Source: Nonomuraea sp. SYSU D8015
Lineage (GTDB): Bacteria > Actinomycetota > Actinomycetes > Streptosporangiales > Streptosporangiaceae
DNA: 64,000 bases
Reading direction: 5' to 3'
NCBI RefSeq assembly: GCF_008065375.1
Contig: NZ_VJYI01000009.1
Span: 310,001 to 374,000 of the forward strand
Made by a program: the position numbers and the translations under genes. This document shows, piece by piece, positions 18,720 to 27,642 of the stretch (within the stretch, counting starts at the first letter, position 1; the number at the start of each line of letters is the position of its first letter). The notes under the pieces are model-generated. The model saw only the letters and a program-made list of their open reading frames with translations, was not told the DNA's origin and did not search any database.

Positions 18720-20738
18720 ATGGACTACGTGATCGGCGTCGATGTCGGCGGCACCTTCACCGACGTGGTCCTTCGAGGCACGTCCGGCGCCATTTCCGTG
18801 GCCAAATGTCTGAGCACCCCCCATGACCCCATCGCCGGAATCCTCACCGGCGTTACACAGGCGCTCGCCGACCGCGACCCGGCGCAGGTCAGACGAGTGG
18901 TGCACGCCACCACGCTGGCCACCAACGCGGTGCTCGAACGCAAGGGCGTGCGGGTCGCCTATGTCACGACCCGGGGCTTCCGCGCGGCCATCCCGCTCGG
19001 CCGCTACGCCCGCGTCGAGGAGGACCGGTACGACCTGCGCTTCTCGCCGCCCCCTCCCCCGGTCGCCGCGGAGGACTGCTTCGAGGTGGTGGAGCGGGTC
19101 TCGGCGCGCGGCGAGGTGCTGACCCCGCTCGATGCCGATTCGGTACGGCGCGTGGCGGCGGAGATCGCGCGACGGGGCATCGGGTCGGCGGCCGTGTGCC
19201 TGCTGCACTCCTATGCCAATCCGGCACACGAGCGCCAGGTGGCGGCGATCCTGCGGGAATCGGTCCCCAATGTGGTGACCTCGTCGGAGGTGTGGCCGGA
19301 AATCCGCGAATACGAGCGCGCCACCACCACCATCATGTCCGCATATATCGGCCCATTGATGGCCTCTTACCTTTCGCAGCTGCGCACCCGGCTCGCCGGC
19401 CTCGGCATCCACGCGCCCATCCACGTCATGGAGTCGAGCGGCGGCGTGATCTCCGCCGAGCTGGCCGCCCGGCGGGCGGTGGCCACGATCGAGTCCGGCC
19501 CGGCGGCGGGTGTGCTGGCGGCGGCCGGGGCCGGGTTCGCGGACGTGATCTCGTTCGACATGGGCGGCACCACCGCCAAGGCATGCGTGGTGCGCGGCGG
19601 GCGGCCCGAGATCACCCACGAGTTCCACGTGGGCGGCAAGGGGAGTTTCGGCGGGCGGCGGGCGGGCACCGGCGTGCCGATCAAGACGCCGGCCATCGAC
19701 CTGGCGGAGGTGGGGGCGGGCGGCGGCAGCGTGGCCTGGCTCGACGCGGCGGGGGCGCTGCGCGTGGGCCCGCACTCGGCCGGCTCGTCCCCCGGCCCCG
19801 CCTGCTACGGCCTGGGCGGCTCCGAGCCGACCGTCACGGACGCGAACCTGGTGCTCGGCTACCTCTCCTCGGCCTCTATCCCGCTGTCGCCGGCGCTGGC
19901 GGACAAGGCACTCGACCGGCTCGCGGGGCCGCTGGGGGTGTCGCGGGAGGAGGCCGCGTACGCCGTGCACGAGATCGTCAGCGCCTCGATGGCGTCGGCC
20001 GTGCACGTGGTCACGGTCCAGCGCGGGATCGACCCGCGCGGCTTCGCCCTGGTCGCCTTCGGCGGCGCCGGGCCGATGCACGCGGCGCGGGTGGCCGAGC
20101 GGTTCGGGATCTCCACGGTGGTGGTGCCCGCGTACTGCGGGGTGGCGTCGGCGGCGGGCCTGCTGGCCGGGGACCTTTCCACGGACCGCGTCCTGTCCCG
20201 CCTGGACGCGCCCGACCCTGAGGCCGTCTTCACCTCGCTCGCCGAGGAGGCCGCGGCCGACCTGGGCGTCTCGCTCTCGGACCCGGCGGTGCGGCTGCTG
20301 CGTTCGGTGGACGTCCGCTTCAAGGGCCAGTCCCACGACCTGACCGTCGACTGGTCTCCCTCCCGGGAGGTGCTCGCGTCCCGGTTCTGCGACCGCTACA
20401 GGCAGGTGTACGGGATCGCGCAGGAGGGCGAGATCGAGCTGGTCAGCTACCGCATCCGCCTGACGACCCCCGCCGACGCCCACGCACGGTCCACCGCGCC
20501 GACGCCCGCCCCTCCCCCGGCCGAACCGCACCCTCCTGGCGCCAGAAGGGCGTACTTCCCCGAGCTGGGCGGCTACGTCGAAACCCCCGTCCACACCAGG
20601 GACACCATGGAACGCACCCTCCACGGCCCGGCCATCGTCGAGGACACCGAGTCCACGATCGTCGTGCCGCCCGCCTGGACCGCCGCCCTCACCGAGTCCC
20701 ACGCCGTCCACCTGACCCGCGGGAGCGAGAGCCCATGA
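18720..20738 (+). CDS. hyuA: Hydantoinase/oxoprolinase family protein, A subunit
   Basis: A 672-residue HyuA-type subunit of ATP-dependent hydantoinases, 5-oxoprolinases or acetone-carboxylase-like enzymes. The N-terminal Hydant_A_N domain opens DYVIGVDVGGTFTDVVLRG with the phosphate-binding glycine loop. The main domain has IMSAYIGPLMASYLSQL and DVISFDMGGTTAKACVVRG, the second ASKHA phosphate motif. Length is normal. It overlaps hyuB by ATGA, so the two subunits are made together. The exact substrate cannot be read from the sequence. Confidence 0.93.
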   Translation: MDYVIGVDVGGTFTDVVLRGTSGAISVAKCLSTPHDPIAGILTGVTQALADRDPAQVRRVVHATTLATNAVLERKGVRVAYVTTRGFRAAIPLGRYARVEEDRYDLRFSPPPPPVAAEDCFEVVERVSARGEVLTPLDADSVRRVAAEIARRGIGSAAVCLLHSYANPAHERQVAAILRESVPNVVTSSEVWPEIREYERATTTIMSAYIGPLMASYLSQLRTRLAGLGIHAPIHVMESSGGVISAELAARRAVATIESGPAAGVLAAAGAGFADVISFDMGGTTAKACVVRGGRPEITHEFHVGGKGSFGGRRAGTGVPIKTPAIDLAEVGAGGGSVAWLDAAGALRVGPHSAGSSPGPACYGLGGSEPTVTDANLVLGYLSSASIPLSPALADKALDRLAGPLGVSREEAAYAVHEIVSASMASAVHVVTVQRGIDPRGFALVAFGGAGPMHAARVAERFGISTVVVPAYCGVASAAGLLAGDLSTDRVLSRLDAPDPEAVFTSLAEEAAADLGVSLSDPAVRLLRSVDVRFKGQSHDLTVDWSPSREVLASRFCDRYRQVYGIAQEGEIELVSYRIRLTTPADAHARSTAPTPAPPPAEPHPPGARRAYFPELGGYVETPVHTRDTMERTLHGPAIVEDTESTIVVPPAWTAALTESHAVHLTRGSESP

Positions 20739-22435
20739 GCGACGCCCTCACCGCGGAGGTGCTGAGGAACGCGCTGGTCGTGGCCGCGGAGGAGGCCAGC
20801 ATCGTGGTGGTGCGCTCGGCGTACTCGACGTTCATCGTGGAGGGCTCCGACGCGTCGGCCGCCGTCCTGGACGCCCGAGGCCGTCTGATCGCCCACTCCA
20901 TGGCCACCACGCTCATGAACAGCATGGCGCTCAAGGTCGCCCTCCCGGAGCTGATCGAGGACATCCCCCTGGAGACGATGCGCCCCGGCGACGTGTACGT
21001 GCTCAACGACGCCTACCGGGGCGGCGTGCACACCAACGACCTGCTCGTCTACCGGCCGGTCTTCGTCGGCGGAACCCCCGCCTACTTCACCGCCACCATG
21101 ATCCACGTCTCCGACCTGGGCGGCCTCTCGGCAGGCGGGATGGCCCCGCTGGCCACGGACATCTTCCTGGAGGGCCTGCAGCTCCCGCCGGTCCGCCTGG
21201 CCACCGCCGACGGGATCGAACCGGCCATGGAGGCCATACTGCGGGCCAACAGCCGCACCCCGGACAAGGTCATGGGTGATGTACGGGCGCTCGTGGCGGG
21301 CACGGCGGTGGCCGCCGCCCGCCTCGAGTCGCTGATCGGCGAGTACGGCGTAGAGGGCCTGGCGGCCGGCGTCGACGACTACCTGGACTACACGGAGGCC
21401 AGGACCCGCGCCTCGCTGGCCGAGCTGCCTGAGGGCCGGTTCGAGGCGGCGTACCCGATCGATGACGACGGGATAAATCCCGAAAAATCACACCACATCC
21501 GCGTCGCCGTCACTCTCGACGCCACCGGCGCCGTGCTCGACTTCGCGGGCACCGACCCGCAGGTCCCCGCCGCCGTCAACGCCTCGGCCTCGCAGTCCCT
21601 GGCGGCGGCCGTCTTCGCGGTCCGCTGCTTCCTGGACCCGACGATCCCGATGAACGACGGCTGCCTGCGCGCCATCGACGTCCGCCTGCCCGAGGGCTCG
21701 CTGCTGAACGCCCGCTCCCCGTACCCCTGCGGCGGCCGGTACGTCCCGATCTACGCCGCCATGGAGGCCGTCTTCCAGGCCCTGTCGGACGCGGTGCCCG
21801 AACGGGCGATCGCGCCGAGCGGGATCCTGCAGCCGTTCTCGATCGCCGCCGTGGGGGCGCCGTACTGGATCCATCTGTCGTACGACTTCGGCGGCGTGGG
21901 CGCCCGGCAGGGGCTGGACGGGCCGGACGCGACGGGCGTGCACTTCGGGGTCGGCCGCAACTCGGTGCCGCAGGCCGAGCCGGTGGAGAGCCGCTGCCCG
22001 CTGATCGTCGAGTCGATCGAGACGATCCCGGACTCGGGCGGCCCCGGACGCTTCCGGGGCGGGCTGGGGTCGCGGACCGTCTACCGCTTCCTGGCCGACT
22101 GCCACGTCACGACCCGCGGTGACCGCCTCCGCCTCCCGCCCCCGGGCAGGGACGGCGGTCTGCCGGGCCGGGTGGGCGGGTTCTTCAAGCGCCACCTGGA
22201 CGGGACGGTGGAACGGCTCGCGTCGAAGGTCAACAATGTGCGATTCGCGGCCGGAGAGGCGTTCATCGTGGAGACCACCGGCGGCGCCGGCCTCGGCCCG
22301 CCGAGCGAACGGGACCCGGCGGCGGTCCTGGCCGACCTCGAGGCGGGGCGCGTCACGCCCCGAGGGGCGGCCGAGGACTACGGGGCCGAGACTCAGTCCT
22401 CGATCAGGTCGGCAGGATCGAAGCTGATCGGGTAG
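20735..22435 (+). CDS. hyuB: Hydantoinase/oxoprolinase family protein, B subunit
   Basis: A 566-residue HyuB-type subunit that pairs with HyuA in an ATP-dependent ring-opening or carboxylation enzyme. Conserved blocks are RSAYSTFIVEGSDASAAVLD, YVLNDAYRGGVHTNDLLVYR and SGGPGRFRGGLGSRTVYRF. The ATG overlaps the hyuA stop by 4 bases. Its 3' end overlaps the Uma2 pseudogene by 43 bases, tail to tail. Confidence 0.93.
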   Translation: MSDALTAEVLRNALVVAAEEASIVVVRSAYSTFIVEGSDASAAVLDARGRLIAHSMATTLMNSMALKVALPELIEDIPLETMRPGDVYVLNDAYRGGVHTNDLLVYRPVFVGGTPAYFTATMIHVSDLGGLSAGGMAPLATDIFLEGLQLPPVRLATADGIEPAMEAILRANSRTPDKVMGDVRALVAGTAVAAARLESLIGEYGVEGLAAGVDDYLDYTEARTRASLAELPEGRFEAAYPIDDDGINPEKSHHIRVAVTLDATGAVLDFAGTDPQVPAAVNASASQSLAAAVFAVRCFLDPTIPMNDGCLRAIDVRLPEGSLLNARSPYPCGGRYVPIYAAMEAVFQALSDAVPERAIAPSGILQPFSIAAVGAPYWIHLSYDFGGVGARQGLDGPDATGVHFGVGRNSVPQAEPVESRCPLIVESIETIPDSGGPGRFRGGLGSRTVYRFLADCHVTTRGDRLRLPPPGRDGGLPGRVGGFFKRHLDGTVERLASKVNNVRFAAGEAFIVETTGGAGLGPPSERDPAAVLADLEAGRVTPRGAAEDYGAETQSSIRSAGSKLIG

Positions 22436-22964
22436 GGCGCCGTCAGTGATGCGAGGGTCCCGGCCTTGTGCGCGACGGGCCCTCTGTAGGAGTCGCCGTC
22501 GAGGTCGTAGACGTAGAGCGTCGGCCCTTCGTCGAGCTCTACACGCCAGTAAGTGGGAATGCCGGCCTTGGCATATGCCTCCACCTTGGTCGCCCGGTCA
22601 CGTGTCTTCGTGCTCGGACTGACCACCTCCACAGCGAGCAGCACGTCCTCGGGCGTGAACATGAGTTTGACCGACTCGAACCTGCCCTTGGGCACCACGA
22701 CCAGGTCCGGGATGTAGAAGTCCGTGTCCGACGCGCGCACGTTGACCGTGGAGAACACCTTCAGATGCGACGGCACCGCCTGGTGGAGAAGCATCTGCAG
22801 CCGGAAGAGCGCGTCCTGGTGCAGGGGGTGGGGGCAGGGCTCACTACCAGGCTCCCGTTGAAGAGCTCGTAACGGTTCCCGTCATCGGGGAAGTTGAACA
22901 GGTCGTCGACGGTGAACGGCGCGGCCGGAAATGCCGTGCGCTCCGTCGGTTCGATCGTCGCCAT
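22393..22964 (-). pseudogene. Uma2-family (DUF820) endonuclease-like gene with frameshift
   Basis: Two reading frames together make one Uma2/DUF820 protein. The first gives FTVDDLFNFPDDGNRYELFN and ends in SPAPTP. The second continues LHQDALFRLQMLLHQAVPSH, DFYIPDLVVVPKGRFES and VEVVSPSTKTRDRATKVEAY. Frame changes in the run of five G at 22824-22828 (C on the coding strand); one extra C would restore a single open frame of about 191 residues. The PD-(D/E)xK-like residues (Asp in IPDLVV, Glu in VEVVSPS) are intact, so the break may be recent, or a sequencing error in the homopolymer. Confidence 0.82.
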
Positions 22965-23027
22965 CGCGGTCACCCATTCAGTATCGGGAGTCTCGCCCTC
23001 GCCCACATGCTACTTCCCCGGATTTCC

Positions 23028-23666
23028 TCACTTTGAGTCACGAGACCGCCACGCTTCGGCGCCTTGCCGCACCGCCGCATGCACGGCCCGCGCCACCCGA
23101 GCCCCCCACTCCGACCGAGGCCCCCCGAACAACTCCGGCGTCCCCTCGACGGGCACGGCCACGCACACAGCGTCCGACGCCGTCCCCGTGCACGGGAACC
23201 CGGCCTCGATCAACGCCTGCGACTTGGCCTCCGTGACGGTCATGACGGCGTTCACCAGGGCGGCGTCCGTCATGGCCACAGGCACCACGGCCACGATGTT
23301 GACGGTGCCCACCCGCATCGGGGCCAGCTCCGGATCCTGGAAACCCTCCGGGGCGGCCGCCCAGGTGGGGACGCGTAACCCCACGGTCGCGAAGGCCTCT
23401 GCGCCGCCGTCCGCCGCGCGCACGTACCGATCGACCGACGCGGCGGTCATCATCCCGACCCCGGCGCCCGCGGGCCCCAGCGAGAGGAGATGATCGACGG
23501 GGTCCATCCGCGAATATCCGGCCACGACCTGCGCGTTCAGCACCCACTCGCGCTCCCCGATCCCCCCGCCGAGCATCGCCGAGGAGATCATCCGCCAGCC
23601 CGGCCCGAACTCCCACAGCAGGGCCCCGAGCCGCACCCCCTCCTCCACCCGATACGTCAGCTTCAC
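23028..23666 (-). CDS. cbiZ: Adenosylcobinamide amidohydrolase
   Basis: A 212-residue CbiZ-family protein that removes the aminopropanol side chain from adenosylcobinamide to give adenosylcobyric acid for re-synthesis of B12. Family blocks are MISSAMLGGGIGEREWVLNA, VGMMTAASVDRYVRA and TVTEAKSQALIEAG. The GTG start overlaps the btuD stop (GTGA). It is the last gene of the riboswitch-controlled btuFCD-cbiZ operon, which links uptake directly to corrinoid remodelling. Archaeal and bacterial CbiZ are known to act this way; the substrate here is by homology. Confidence 0.9.
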   Translation of the reverse strand: MKLTYRVEEGVRLGALLWEFGPGWRMISSAMLGGGIGEREWVLNAQVVAGYSRMDPVDHLLSLGPAGAGVGMMTAASVDRYVRAADGGAEAFATVGLRVPTWAAAPEGFQDPELAPMRVGTVNIVAVVPVAMTDAALVNAVMTVTEAKSQALIEAGFPCTGTASDAVCVAVPVEGTPELFGGPRSEWGARVARAVHAAVRQGAEAWRSRDSK

Positions 23667-24436
23667 GACCCTCCCCTGACCAAGAGGACGACGGGCCGCC
23701 CGTCCGGCCCCGGCTCGATCTTCACATGGGCGTCGAAGTGCCGTCCGACCAATTCCTCGGTGAGCACCTGGGCGGGGTCGCCGGAGGCGACGGCGCGGCC
23801 GTCGGCGAGCAGGAGCAGCGCGTCGGCGTACAGGCCGGCCACGGTCAGGTCGTGCAGGGTGGTGACGACGGTGAGCCCGTCGGCGCGTCTGAGCCGGTCC
23901 ACCAGCTCCAGCACCTGCTGCTGGTGGCCGAGGTCGAGCGCGGTGGTCGGCTCGTCGAGCAGGAGCACGGGGGCCTGCTGGACGAGCGCCCTGGCCAGGA
24001 CGACGCGTTGCCGTTCCCCGCCGGACAGCTCCCCGACGGGACGCGCAGCGAGGGCGCCGAGGTCGAGCCGGTCGAGCACGGAGGCGGTGACGTCGCGGTC
24101 GTGGCGGCTCTCGCGTCCTAAATACGGGATGTACGGCGTGCGCCCCAGCAGCGCGTAGTCGAAGACGGTCATGTCGGGCGGCAGGGCGGGCGTCTGCGGC
24201 GCGTACGCCAGCAGCCTGGCCCGCTCCCGTGGCTTCAGCCCCGCCGCCGGCCGCCCGGAGAGCGTGACGTCCCCCCGGTGCGCCACCAGCCCCATGACGG
24301 CCTTGAGCAGGGTGGACTTGCCGGCCCCGTTCGGCCCGATGATCGCCAGCCACTCGCCGCGGCGCACCCGCAAGCCGACGTCGCGGACGACCTCGCGCTC
24401 GCCGAGCCGCACCGACAGGCCCCGGGTCTCGATCAC
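23663..24436 (-). CDS. btuD: Cobalamin ABC transporter ATP-binding protein
   Basis: A 257-residue FecE/BtuD-type ATPase. Walker A is IIGPNGAGKSTLLKAV, the signature is VGELSGGERQRVVLARAL and Walker B is VLLLDEPTTALDLGHQQQ. The switch histidine is in TTLHDLTVAG. The GTG start overlaps the permease stop by 4 bases. It lies in the riboswitch operon between btuC and cbiZ, which fixes its substrate as a corrinoid. Confidence 0.93.
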   Translation of the reverse strand: MIETRGLSVRLGEREVVRDVGLRVRRGEWLAIIGPNGAGKSTLLKAVMGLVAHRGDVTLSGRPAAGLKPRERARLLAYAPQTPALPPDMTVFDYALLGRTPYIPYLGRESRHDRDVTASVLDRLDLGALAARPVGELSGGERQRVVLARALVQQAPVLLLDEPTTALDLGHQQQVLELVDRLRRADGLTVVTTLHDLTVAGLYADALLLLADGRAVASGDPAQVLTEELVGRHFDAHVKIEPGPDGRPVVLLVRGGS

Positions 24437-25467
24437 GCGACCGCCCGCCTGGTCATGCGCAGGACCGCGACGAAGAACGGCGCCCCCACGAACATCGTGA
24501 CCACGCCGATCGGCAGCTCGGCCGGCGCGAGGACGGTGCGGGCGACGAGGTCGGCCAGCACGAGGAACGCGGCTCCGCCGATCAGCGACAGGGGCAGCAC
24601 GATCCGGTACGAACCGCCCGCCAGCCGCCGCACCACGTGCGGGACCACGATGCCCACGAACCCGATCAGCCCGCTCACCGCCACGGCCGCCGCGGTGGCC
24701 AACGAGGCCGCCAGCAGCACCGCGAAGCGCACCCTGGCCGCCCGCAGGCCCAGGCTGGTGGCCTCCTCGTCGCCGACGGACAGCACGTCGAGCATGCGCC
24801 CGTGCAGCAGGAGCAGAACGGTGGAGACGACGGCGTACGGGAGCACCAGCCAGAGCTGGTCCCAGCCACCGCCGACGTCGCCGAGGATCCACGAGTAGAT
24901 GCGCTGCAACTCCTCGACCTTGAACTGCTGCACGAACGTCTGGATCGCGGTCAGGAACGAGGTGACCGCCACCCCGGCCAGCACCAGCGTGGCGGTTCCG
25001 CCGGCGCGCCCGGCCGTGTTGCCGAGCATGTAGGCCAGGAACACGCCCCCCACGGCCCCGATGAACGCGGCCACAGGGATGCTCTGCGCCACGGCGGGCA
25101 GCGCCACGATGGCGACCGTCGCGGCCAGTCCCGCGCCGGCGGCCGCGCCCAGCAGGTACGGGTCGGCGAGCGGGTTGCGGAACACGCCCTGGTAGGCGGC
25201 CCCGGCCATGGCCAGCAGCCCGCCGACCACGGCGGCGACGAGCACCCTGGGCAGCCGCAGCTCGTACAGCAGCCCCTGCTCGACGGGCGCCAGGCCCGAG
25301 TCGACGTGGACGAACGGCAGCCAGTCCACCGCCTGGAGCACCACCTGCCACGGCGAGATGTCGGCGGCCCCGTCGAGGAGTCCGGCGATCATGGACGCGG
25401 CCAGCACGCCCAGGGCGCCCGCCACCCAGAGGGGTCTGGCCCTGGACGGGCCGGCCTGCGTCGCCAT
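24433..25467 (-). CDS. btuC: Cobalamin ABC transporter permease
   Basis: A 344-residue FecCD/BtuC-family permease with about ten membrane helices. Typical blocks are LRLPRVLVAAVVGGLLAMAG, YQGVFRNPLADPYLLG and GLIGFVGIVVPHVVRRLAG. The ATG at 25467 follows the btuF stop by 2 bases. Co-transcription with btuF, btuD and cbiZ under the B12 riboswitch supports corrinoid uptake. Confidence 0.93.
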   Translation of the reverse strand: MATQAGPSRARPLWVAGALGVLAASMIAGLLDGAADISPWQVVLQAVDWLPFVHVDSGLAPVEQGLLYELRLPRVLVAAVVGGLLAMAGAAYQGVFRNPLADPYLLGAAAGAGLAATVAIVALPAVAQSIPVAAFIGAVGGVFLAYMLGNTAGRAGGTATLVLAGVAVTSFLTAIQTFVQQFKVEELQRIYSWILGDVGGGWDQLWLVLPYAVVSTVLLLLHGRMLDVLSVGDEEATSLGLRAARVRFAVLLAASLATAAAVAVSGLIGFVGIVVPHVVRRLAGGSYRIVLPLSLIGGAAFLVLADLVARTVLAPAELPIGVVTMFVGAPFFVAVLRMTRRAVA

Positions 25468-25469
25468 GG

Positions 25470-26417
25470 TCAGCTCGCGCCGGCCTTGGACACGGCGGCC
25501 CCGATGGTCTCGGCGAGCTCGACGATGCGCGGGCCCCAGCGGGAGGCGACGTCGTCGTCGAGCAGGATCACCCGGTCGTTCTCGATCGCGGAGAGATTCT
25601 TCCAGCCGGGCCGCTTGGCCAGGGCGTCCTTGTTCTGCTGACAGCACTTGACGTCCGCAAGGAAGATCAGGTCCGGGTCGGCCTGGGCCACGAACTCGGC
25701 CGACAGCTTGGGATATCCGCCTGCCGCGTCGGGCGCCTTGTCGGCGATGTTGGTGAGGCCGAACATCGCGTAGATCTGACCGATGAAGGTCTTGGACGTC
25801 GCCGCGTACGGCGTCTGGTCGAGCTCGTGGTAGTACGTGAGCTTCTTGTCCTTGGGCGCCTCGGCGGCGAGCTTGTCCATGGCCGCCTTCATGTCGGCGA
25901 CCAGCTGGTCGGCCTTGGCCTTGTTGCCGGTGGCCGCGCCCAGCTCGGCGATCTCCTCGTACGCGTCGTCGATGTCGGTGGCGGCGGGCTGGAGGAGGAC
26001 GGGCACGTTGACCTTGCCCAGCTCGGCGACCACCTGGTCCAGGTCGTCGGAGAGCACGACCAGGTCGGGCTTCTTGGCGACGATGGCCTCGACGTTCGGC
26101 TTGAGGCCGGACAGGTCGGTCTTGGGGGCCTCGGGCGGATGGTTCGACTGGTCGTCCACCGCGACGACCTGGGGGCCCGCGCCGATGGCGAACAGCGTCT
26201 CGGTGTGGGTGGCCGAGAGCGAGACGATCCGCTCCGGCTTCTTGGTGAGCGTGAGCTTGCCGTTGCCCGCCTCGACGGTGACGGGGAAGCTCTCCGCGGC
26301 GGGGGCCGCGGGGGCGGTGGTGGCGGAGGGGGTGGCCGTGGTGCCGGTCTGACCGCATCCGGCCAGCACCAGCGTTCCCAGCAGCGCGCCCGCGAAGGCC
26401 GTGCGTACGGGCCTCAC
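25470..26417 (-). CDS. btuF: Cobalamin ABC transporter substrate-binding lipoprotein
   Basis: A 315-residue periplasmic-binding-like lipoprotein (TroA/BtuF fold). The signal peptide ends in the lipobox LVLAGC with Cys21. Typical blocks are PERIVSLSATHTETLFAIGA and NVEAIVAKKPDLVVLSDDLD. I chose the GTG at 26417 because GAAAGGA lies at correct spacing before it; a GTG at 26432 would add five residues but has no ribosome binding site. The gene directly follows the cobalamin riboswitch. A CC pair (VKCCQQN) in the C-lobe is unusual for this family. Confidence 0.92.
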   Translation of the reverse strand: MRPVRTAFAGALLGTLVLAGCGQTGTTATPSATTAPAAPAAESFPVTVEAGNGKLTLTKKPERIVSLSATHTETLFAIGAGPQVVAVDDQSNHPPEAPKTDLSGLKPNVEAIVAKKPDLVVLSDDLDQVVAELGKVNVPVLLQPAATDIDDAYEEIAELGAATGNKAKADQLVADMKAAMDKLAAEAPKDKKLTYYHELDQTPYAATSKTFIGQIYAMFGLTNIADKAPDAAGGYPKLSAEFVAQADPDLIFLADVKCCQQNKDALAKRPGWKNLSAIENDRVILLDDDVASRWGPRIVELAETIGAAVSKAGAS

Positions 26418-26479
26418 GAGAAGTCCTTTCACACTGTCGGAACCGAGAGACCCGCGATGAGCGACGGATCACCCTTTTC

Positions 26480-26600
26480 CACGAGGGTTGATGGCGTCAG
26501 CGCAGAGGCAGGCGACCTGGCTATGACAGTTGCGGGACAGCGCCGGACTCGCACCGGACTTCGCTGCAACACTGCGCTTCCGACAAACCGTATCAATGCC
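26480..26600 (-). ncRNA. Cobalamin riboswitch (AdoCbl aptamer) of the btuFCD-cbiZ operon
   Basis: Read on the minus strand, this leader has the conserved core GAAGTCCGGTGCGAGTCCGG (around 26543-26562), then CTGTCCCGCAACTGT and the B12 box AGCCAGGTCGCCTGCC (26507-26522). This order is diagnostic for cobalamin riboswitches. A downstream stem, ATCAACCCT with AGGGTGAT, lies about 40-60 bases before the btuF start and may be part of the expression platform. No U-tract is seen, so control at the level of translation is more likely than termination. Confidence 0.93.
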
Positions 26601-26616
26601 CCAAATATCCTCAGCG

Positions 26617-27471
26617 TCAAGGGGCGAGTTGGGACTCCGCCTCGGCGATGATCCGCTGCAGCCTGAGCCCGTGGGCCGCGTCGAGCGGGTGGCCCCCGTT
26701 CCGCACGGTACGGGCGAACTCCTCGGCCACGACGTCCAGGGGATCGTCGTCGAAGGACGGCAGGACGGCACTGCCGGTGCGGCCGTACACGGCGAACGTC
26801 GGGGGCGGCAGGTCGCCGACGGCGGCCATGCACAGCGACGCCTCGGAGACCGCACCGCCCTCGTGCTCCAGCAGCAGGCCGGTCCAGCCGCGCGAACGCC
26901 CGTGCGCGCGCACGCCGGTCACCGGGCCGAGCGCGGCGTCCAGCAGGTCGATCACGTGGGGGCCGACGTCGAGCAGCGCGCCGCGCTCCAGCCGCCACGG
27001 CGTGGCGAAGGGGTGGTCGCCGAGGAGCGCGCCGGAGATGTTGGCGGCGTGGCCGCCGAACGGCTCGATCTCGCGGCACCGGGCGAGGAACGTGCGGGTC
27101 TGCGCGGCGTAGCGCAGGGTGAGCAGCATCTGGGAGGCCACGCCCGCCTCGGCGACGGCGTCGGCCAGCCGTTGAGCCGCCTCCAGGGAGTCGGCCAGCG
27201 GTTTCTCCAGCAGCAGCGCCTTGCCCGCGCGGGCGGCGCGCACGCCGATCTCGGCCTGCACGGCGGGCGGCACGCAGAACGCCACGGCCTCACAGGCGTC
27301 GAACAGCTCCTCGATCCGCTCGAAGACCGGCGCGCCCAGCTCGGCGGCCGCCTCGGGGCGCCGGGCCCACACCCCGGCCAGCCGCGTGTGCGGGCTCTTC
27401 GCCAGCATGGGCGCGTGCGCCATCCGGGCCCACGGCCCCGCTCCGACCAGCCCGACCGCCACCGGCTCCAT
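26617..27471 (-). CDS. Gfo/Idh/MocA-family oxidoreductase
   Basis: A 284-residue NAD(P)-dependent oxidoreductase, a little shorter than usual. The N-terminal Rossmann motif is VGLVGAGPWARMAHAPMLA. The EKP motif is LLLEKPLADSLEAAQRLADA, with the catalytic lysine. The C-terminal domain has LLDVGPHVIDLLDAALG. The substrate is probably a sugar or cyclitol but cannot be named. The ATG at 27471 has GGAGGT at good spacing. Its end lies just before the 5' end of the riboswitch. Confidence 0.9.
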   Translation of the reverse strand: MEPVAVGLVGAGPWARMAHAPMLAKSPHTRLAGVWARRPEAAAELGAPVFERIEELFDACEAVAFCVPPAVQAEIGVRAARAGKALLLEKPLADSLEAAQRLADAVAEAGVASQMLLTLRYAAQTRTFLARCREIEPFGGHAANISGALLGDHPFATPWRLERGALLDVGPHVIDLLDAALGPVTGVRAHGRSRGWTGLLLEHEGGAVSEASLCMAAVGDLPPPTFAVYGRTGSAVLPSFDDDPLDVVAEEFARTVRNGGHPLDAAHGLRLQRIIAEAESQLAP

Positions 27472-27602
27472 ACGACCTCCCGAGATCACCGAGAACGCTC
27501 ATGCGAACACCGGATGGCTGCGAGTATTCCGCTTGCGGGCGCAATCATGGAACTTTCCCCGCTTCGGAAACAACATCCTGTGGGGTCGTTTCGGAGTCAG
27601 GC

Positions 27603-27640
27603 CCGATGGGCGGGCGCCCCGCGCGGCGCCCGCCCATCGG
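27603..27640 (-). terminator. 16-bp perfect terminator hairpin after the PhyH-P450-SDR operon
   Basis: CCGATGGGCGGGCGCC (27603-27618) and GGCGCCCGCCCATCGG (27625-27640) are perfect complements around a 6-base loop. It starts 3 bases after the SDR stop, so it closes the minus-strand operon. There is no U-tract. Confidence 0.85.
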
Positions 27641-27642
27641 CG

